In this document: piece by piece, positions 60,769 through 64,000 of the stretch
Layout: each line of letters begins with the position of its first letter
Position numbering within the stretch: position 1 is the first letter of the stretch
Source of the DNA: GCA-2732755 sp965228265
GTDB taxonomy: Bacteria > Planctomycetota > Phycisphaerae > Phycisphaerales > UBA1924
Direction of reading: 5' to 3'
Length of the DNA: 64,000 nt
Assembly (NCBI GenBank): GCA_965228265.1
Contig: OZ245804.1
Location: 2,480,001 to 2,544,000 of the forward strand
Translations under genes and position numbers: made by a program
Notes under the pieces: generated by a model
Told to the model about the DNA's origin: nothing
What the model saw: the letters and a program-made list of their open reading frames with translations, nothing else
The model's database searches: none

Positions 60769-61815
60769 TCAGTTGCCGCTGGTCGGGTCCCAGACTTTCC
60801 AGTTCTCGGCGTACTCGTCGACGTTGTCGGAGTTGACGATGTCAAACTCGGCGTAGTTCATGACGTCGGCGGGGTCCTTGCCGTTGTGGACCTTGTCGAA
60901 GAGCAGCATGACCGACTCGTAGCCCCAGCCGTAGTAGGGCTGACCGACGAGCACCTGCACCTGCCCGGCCTTGACGTAATCGAGCGGGAGGGGGAGTGGG
61001 TCCATAGAGACGACCTTGGCGTTCTCGTAGATGCCGTCGAGCGCGTTGTCGGTGTAGAGGGGCCACCCGCCGACGAGCGCCCAACCGGTGATGTCCGGGT
61101 TGCTGGTCTGAACCTGCTGCATTTTGGCGGCCATGTCGGCGGCGGTTTCGGGTGCGTAGAAGACGTCGCGGATCTCGATGCCCTCGTGCTTGGAGGCTTC
61201 CTCGCGCACACCATCGACGCGGGCCGAGAGGTTCGCCGAGTTCGGGTTGCCACTCAGGACCGCGACGATGCCGGTGCCATCGAGCTGGGCTGCGAGTTCT
61301 TCCATGACCTTGGCGCCGGCGGCCTTGTCATCGACGCCGTAGTACGCGAAGCGGTCGGAGTTCGGGGCGTCCGAGTCGAACGTCACGACGGGGACGTTGC
61401 CCGCGGCTGCGGCGTTGATCGAGCTCTGGAGCAGGTTCGCGTCGGTGCAGCTGACCGCGATGCCGTCCACGCCCTGGCTGGTCAGGAGTTCGAGGAACTC
61501 GGCCTGTTTCTGGGCGTCTTCGGTCGCGGGCGTGCGCCAGTTGATGTTGACGGTGACGCCGTCGTTCTCTTCGCTGAGCTTCTTAGCCGCGGCTTCGGCG
61601 CCGACGCGGGCGGCCTGGAAGACGGGGTTCTGCTCGGCCTTGGCAATGACGCCGAAGGTGTAGGTGACGTCGGCAGCGCCGCCAGAGGAACCGGAGTTTG
61701 AGGCGTCCGAGGGCGAGCCGTTGCCGCCGGTCGAGTCCCCGCTTTGGTTGCCGCAGGCGGCCAGCAGCGTCATCGCGCCGAGGCCGAGGATGGTTGAGAG
61801 TGCCCGTGTGTTCAT
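60769..61815 (-). CDS. Sugar ABC transporter substrate-binding lipoprotein (RbsB-like)
   Basis: A 348-residue lipoprotein. The signal ends LLAACGN with the lipobox cysteine at residue 21. A Ser/Gly/Asn-rich linker leads to the pentose/hexose-binding fold (periplasmic binding protein 1/LacI-like), with YTFGVIAKAEQNPVF, QGVDGIAVSCTDANLL and VPVVTFDSDAP. It captures a monosaccharide for the adjacent permease and ATPase. It is the second gene of the operon, 40 bp after the permease gene; an AGAGGGG site precedes the ATG. The exact sugar is unknown. Confidence 0.92.
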   Translation of the reverse strand: MNTRALSTILGLGAMTLLAACGNQSGDSTGGNGSPSDASNSGSSGGAADVTYTFGVIAKAEQNPVFQAARVGAEAAAKKLSEENDGVTVNINWRTPATEDAQKQAEFLELLTSQGVDGIAVSCTDANLLQSSINAAAAGNVPVVTFDSDAPNSDRFAYYGVDDKAAGAKVMEELAAQLDGTGIVAVLSGNPNSANLSARVDGVREEASKHEGIEIRDVFYAPETAADMAAKMQQVQTSNPDITGWALVGGWPLYTDNALDGIYENAKVVSMDPLPLPLDYVKAGQVQVLVGQPYYGWGYESVMLLFDKVHNGKDPADVMNYAEFDIVNSDNVDEYAENWKVWDPTSGN

Positions 61816-61855
61816 GGCTGTTTCCCCTCTGGTATCGAGTGCTCTAAGCCTTGGA

Positions 61856-63088
61856 TTATCCCTTTGGTGCGAGGCGTGCCTTCGCCTGGTCGATCACGAC
61901 CGCGATGATAATGGCCACGCCCATAACGATCTGGTTGTACGACTGGTCGATCTCCAGGATGATCATCCCGTTGTCGATGAGCTGGATGACGATCGCGCCG
62001 AGCACGGCCCCGACTGCCGATCCGCGCCCGCCCATGAGCGATGCCCCGCCGATCACGGTCGCGGCGATCACCTTGAGTTCGTACGTCATGCCCGCGTTGG
62101 GCTCGGCGGCCCCGAGGTAGCCCAGGTACACCGCGGCGCTCAGGCCCGCGAGCAAGCCGAGCATTGAATAGACGATGATCTTCACCCGGCCGACGGGGAT
62201 GCCCGCGTACTTGGCGGCTGTCTCGTTGCCACCGATCGCGTAGACCTGACGCCCCACGACGGTCTTGGCAAGCAGGAACATCCCCACCGCACCGGTAAGC
62301 AGCATGACGAGCACCGGGACCGGGTAGGTGCCCGCGACCTCGGCCTTGAAGAAGCCGCTCGTGAAGCTGTCGGGGAAGTTGCCGACGGACTGCCCGCCGC
62401 TGATGACAAAGATAAGGCCGCGGTATGCGGCCATCGTTCCGAGCGTGATAACGAAGGGGTGGACGCGAAGGCCGACGATCATGATGCCGTTGGCTGCGCC
62501 GCACGCGAGACCGACAAGACAGCAGATGCCGACGCCGATGGGCAGCGAGAGGAACAGGCCCGTGTCGTCGCCCGTGAATTTGCGAAGGGCCATGGCGCCG
62601 ATGAGCGCCGAGAGTCCATAGATCGAACCCACAGAGAGATCGATCCCCGCGAGGATGATGACCGCGGTCATGCCGACCGCCATGATCGCGATGAAGCTCG
62701 CGTCCTTGGCGACCAGAACAAGATTCTCGCTATCGAGGAACTTGTTGACGGTGCGCCGCCCGAAGAATGCATTCTGGTTGGCGTTGAATGAATACCCGGA
62801 TGCGCGCTCGTAGGTCTGCTCGCCCTCGTTGCTCGAAACGCGCCAGCCGACGACCTGCTGGAGTGAGATCGTGCCCGGCTCGGTTTCGGTGCCCTCGGCG
62901 TTGTACTCGACGACGCTGGCGCCCTCGGGCAGGTTGATGCGGAACTGTTTCTGTTTGTTGCCGCCGAGCAGGGCGAGGGCCGTGCCCATCAGGATGATGA
63001 CGAAAACGAGCCCCGCTTCCTGAGCGCCGGCGAGGCGGCGGGCGAGCGAGACGCGTGGCTGTGCGGCTGGTTGATTATCTTCGTTCAT
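61856..63088 (-). CDS. Sugar ABC transporter permease (RbsC-like) with periplasmic insertion
   Basis: A 410-residue polytopic permease; RbsC-type permeases are usually ~320. Helix 1 is at about 25-42. An extra hydrophilic stretch of about 75 residues (about 45-120) precedes the conserved core, which contains FIAIMAVGMTAVIILAGIDLSVGS. Later motifs include VHPFVITLGTM, GNETAAKYAGIPV and VGAVLGAIVIQLIDNGM. An ATG at 63088 is used; a GTG two codons upstream is possible. It is the first gene of the importer. Confidence 0.9.
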   Translation of the reverse strand: MNEDNQPAAQPRVSLARRLAGAQEAGLVFVIILMGTALALLGGNKQKQFRINLPEGASVVEYNAEGTETEPGTISLQQVVGWRVSSNEGEQTYERASGYSFNANQNAFFGRRTVNKFLDSENLVLVAKDASFIAIMAVGMTAVIILAGIDLSVGSIYGLSALIGAMALRKFTGDDTGLFLSLPIGVGICCLVGLACGAANGIMIVGLRVHPFVITLGTMAAYRGLIFVISGGQSVGNFPDSFTSGFFKAEVAGTYPVPVLVMLLTGAVGMFLLAKTVVGRQVYAIGGNETAAKYAGIPVGRVKIIVYSMLGLLAGLSAAVYLGYLGAAEPNAGMTYELKVIAATVIGGASLMGGRGSAVGAVLGAIVIQLIDNGMIILEIDQSYNQIVMGVAIIIAVVIDQAKARLAPKG

Positions 63089-63208
63089 GGTCACGGGGCG
63101 AACTGTAGCGGCTGAGCATCACGCATGCAGCGATGCCCGGGCTCAACCTTCCGTGACAAGGCCAGGCCGATCGATCCCTTGAGCGGCCACGCACACATCG
63201 GCACTGGT

Positions 63209-64000
63209 TCAGTCGATCGTCTGGACCATCGTTGAACGGTCCTTCTTGATCGCGTTGATGTTCTGGGCGTTCTTGTTGACGTCCGAGTCGCCCGGGGCAC
63301 CGAAGAAGAACTCGTGGATGGAGTACGTCTCGCCCTTGAACTCCTGCTCGTTGCGGAGGAACTCGGCGTGCCCGTCTGAGAAGACGAACATCGCGCCGTC
63401 TTCGCCATAGGTGTCGAGTTTCGAGTAATACCCGGGGCGGGTCTCGGCCGAGTCGGCAAGAGAGCTGGAGCTGCCGCCGGTGCCGGCGCCGTACCAGGCG
63501 GAGGTGCCGATGTCGGGCCCAACCGTTTCGGTACCCCAGATCGGAACAGGCTTCACGACGGCCGGCTCGATCGCGCGCAAGCCCGCGATGTAGAGATAGC
63601 TGATGTTGTACGAGATGACCTCGAGCGGGTTGCCCGGGGGCTGTGGCTTGACCGGTCGGCCGCTGTCGATCGAACTGATCGAGGGCTCGCGCAGCACGGG
63701 TGGGTGATAGTCCCAGTCTTCCTTCTGTGCGGGGGAAGTGAGGATCGCCAGGTCGTCGACGTAGTTCTGCATGATGGGCGTGGAGTCGCCGCCCCAGTTT
63801 TTCGAATCCGCCGGGGTGCCGCCGAGACGTGACCAGCCCTCTGGCGAATCGACGGTGCCGCCCTGCGTGCCGACCTGCCAGTGGCTGAACATGCCCGCGA
63901 CGCCGCCGGTTTTGTGCTGCGTGCCCCAGATGTTCGAGTTGTTGCCCGGCGTCGGGAGAACGGGGAACCACTCTTTGTAGTCGGTCGAGTAGGTGGTCAT
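63209..64000 (-). CDS. Pseudopilin-like protein with C-terminal FSDGH motif (partial)
   Basis: Only the C-terminal ~263 residues are seen; the gene runs past the right edge. It opens with MTTYSTDYKEWFPVLP, which resembles the middle of planctomycete prepilin-like (DUF1559/H-X9-DG) proteins, so the N-terminal methylation helix probably lies outside the window. Near the end AMFVFSDGHAEFLRN is the typical C-terminal motif. Residues between are Pro/Gly/Ser-rich. These proteins are thought to be exported by a type II/IV pilus-like system. The ATG at the edge is probably internal, not the true start. Confidence 0.75.
   Translation of the reverse strand: MTTYSTDYKEWFPVLPTPGNNSNIWGTQHKTGGVAGMFSHWQVGTQGGTVDSPEGWSRLGGTPADSKNWGGDSTPIMQNYVDDLAILTSPAQKEDWDYHPPVLREPSISSIDSGRPVKPQPPGNPLEVISYNISYLYIAGLRAIEPAVVKPVPIWGTETVGPDIGTSAWYGAGTGGSSSSLADSAETRPGYYSKLDTYGEDGAMFVFSDGHAEFLRNEQEFKGETYSIHEFFFGAPGDSDVNKNAQNINAIKKDRSTMVQTID

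Overview
The window is a high-GC, gene-dense bacterial chromosome segment. It most likely comes from a planctomycete of the Phycisphaerae type. Three lines point there. Three secreted proteins end in the same duplicated aspartate-rich 'SPADFSAW' module finishing in ...NAGC. A pseudopilin-like protein with a C-terminal FSDGH motif sits at the right edge. A SecA-like ATPase is linked to HlyD-type adaptors and a membrane metalloprotease. The two tRNA genes do not encode CCA. No phage, insertion sequence, CRISPR array or rRNA was seen, so the segment looks like stable chromosome. The species cannot be named from this sequence.

Layout, left to right. A glycosyltransferase and a small zinc-ribbon membrane protein (13-2016) are followed by trigger factor and tRNA-Leu. 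Next comes the most unusual region (3829-11572): a HlyD adaptor, a DUF3467 protein, a GAF/HlyD fusion, a PqqD-like/M50 protease/HlyD fusion, a SecA-like ATPase without the C-terminal SecA domains, and a small protein with its own promoter. A polytopic membrane protein and an AbgT-family transporter follow. A secreted dockerin-like protein, a membrane ferredoxin-TPR fusion and an ABC-F ATPase (15893-20219) lie downstream of a compact chemotaxis cluster, cheA-cheW-cheR-cheD-HDOD-cheY-cheX-cheB (27592 down to 20267). That cluster has no receptor gene in view.

The middle holds rpsB-tsf with leader hairpins and a strong terminator, a LURP-one-like protein, and a complete five-gene peptide-type ABC importer (37423 down to 30979). 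A two-partner secretion pair, TpsB and TpsA (43734 down to 37498), is followed by tRNA-Met, tatA, a FolD-like protein lacking the catalytic lysine, NAD-dependent DNA ligase, a CYTH protein and a histidine phosphatase.

The right third is catabolic and secretory. It holds a secreted choice-of-anchor-B-type protein, an aldehyde dehydrogenase, a secreted esterase, a secreted GH13 amylase diverging from a GH31 alpha-glucosidase, and a three-gene sugar ABC importer. Together these suggest extracellular alpha-glucan breakdown followed by uptake of released sugars. The window ends inside a pseudopilin-like gene.

The best candidate for an undescribed system is the SecA-like/M50/HlyD module at 3829-11572. 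It combines parts of peptide-processing export, type I-like adaptors and a cut-down SecA motor, and no channel or obvious substrate has been identified.
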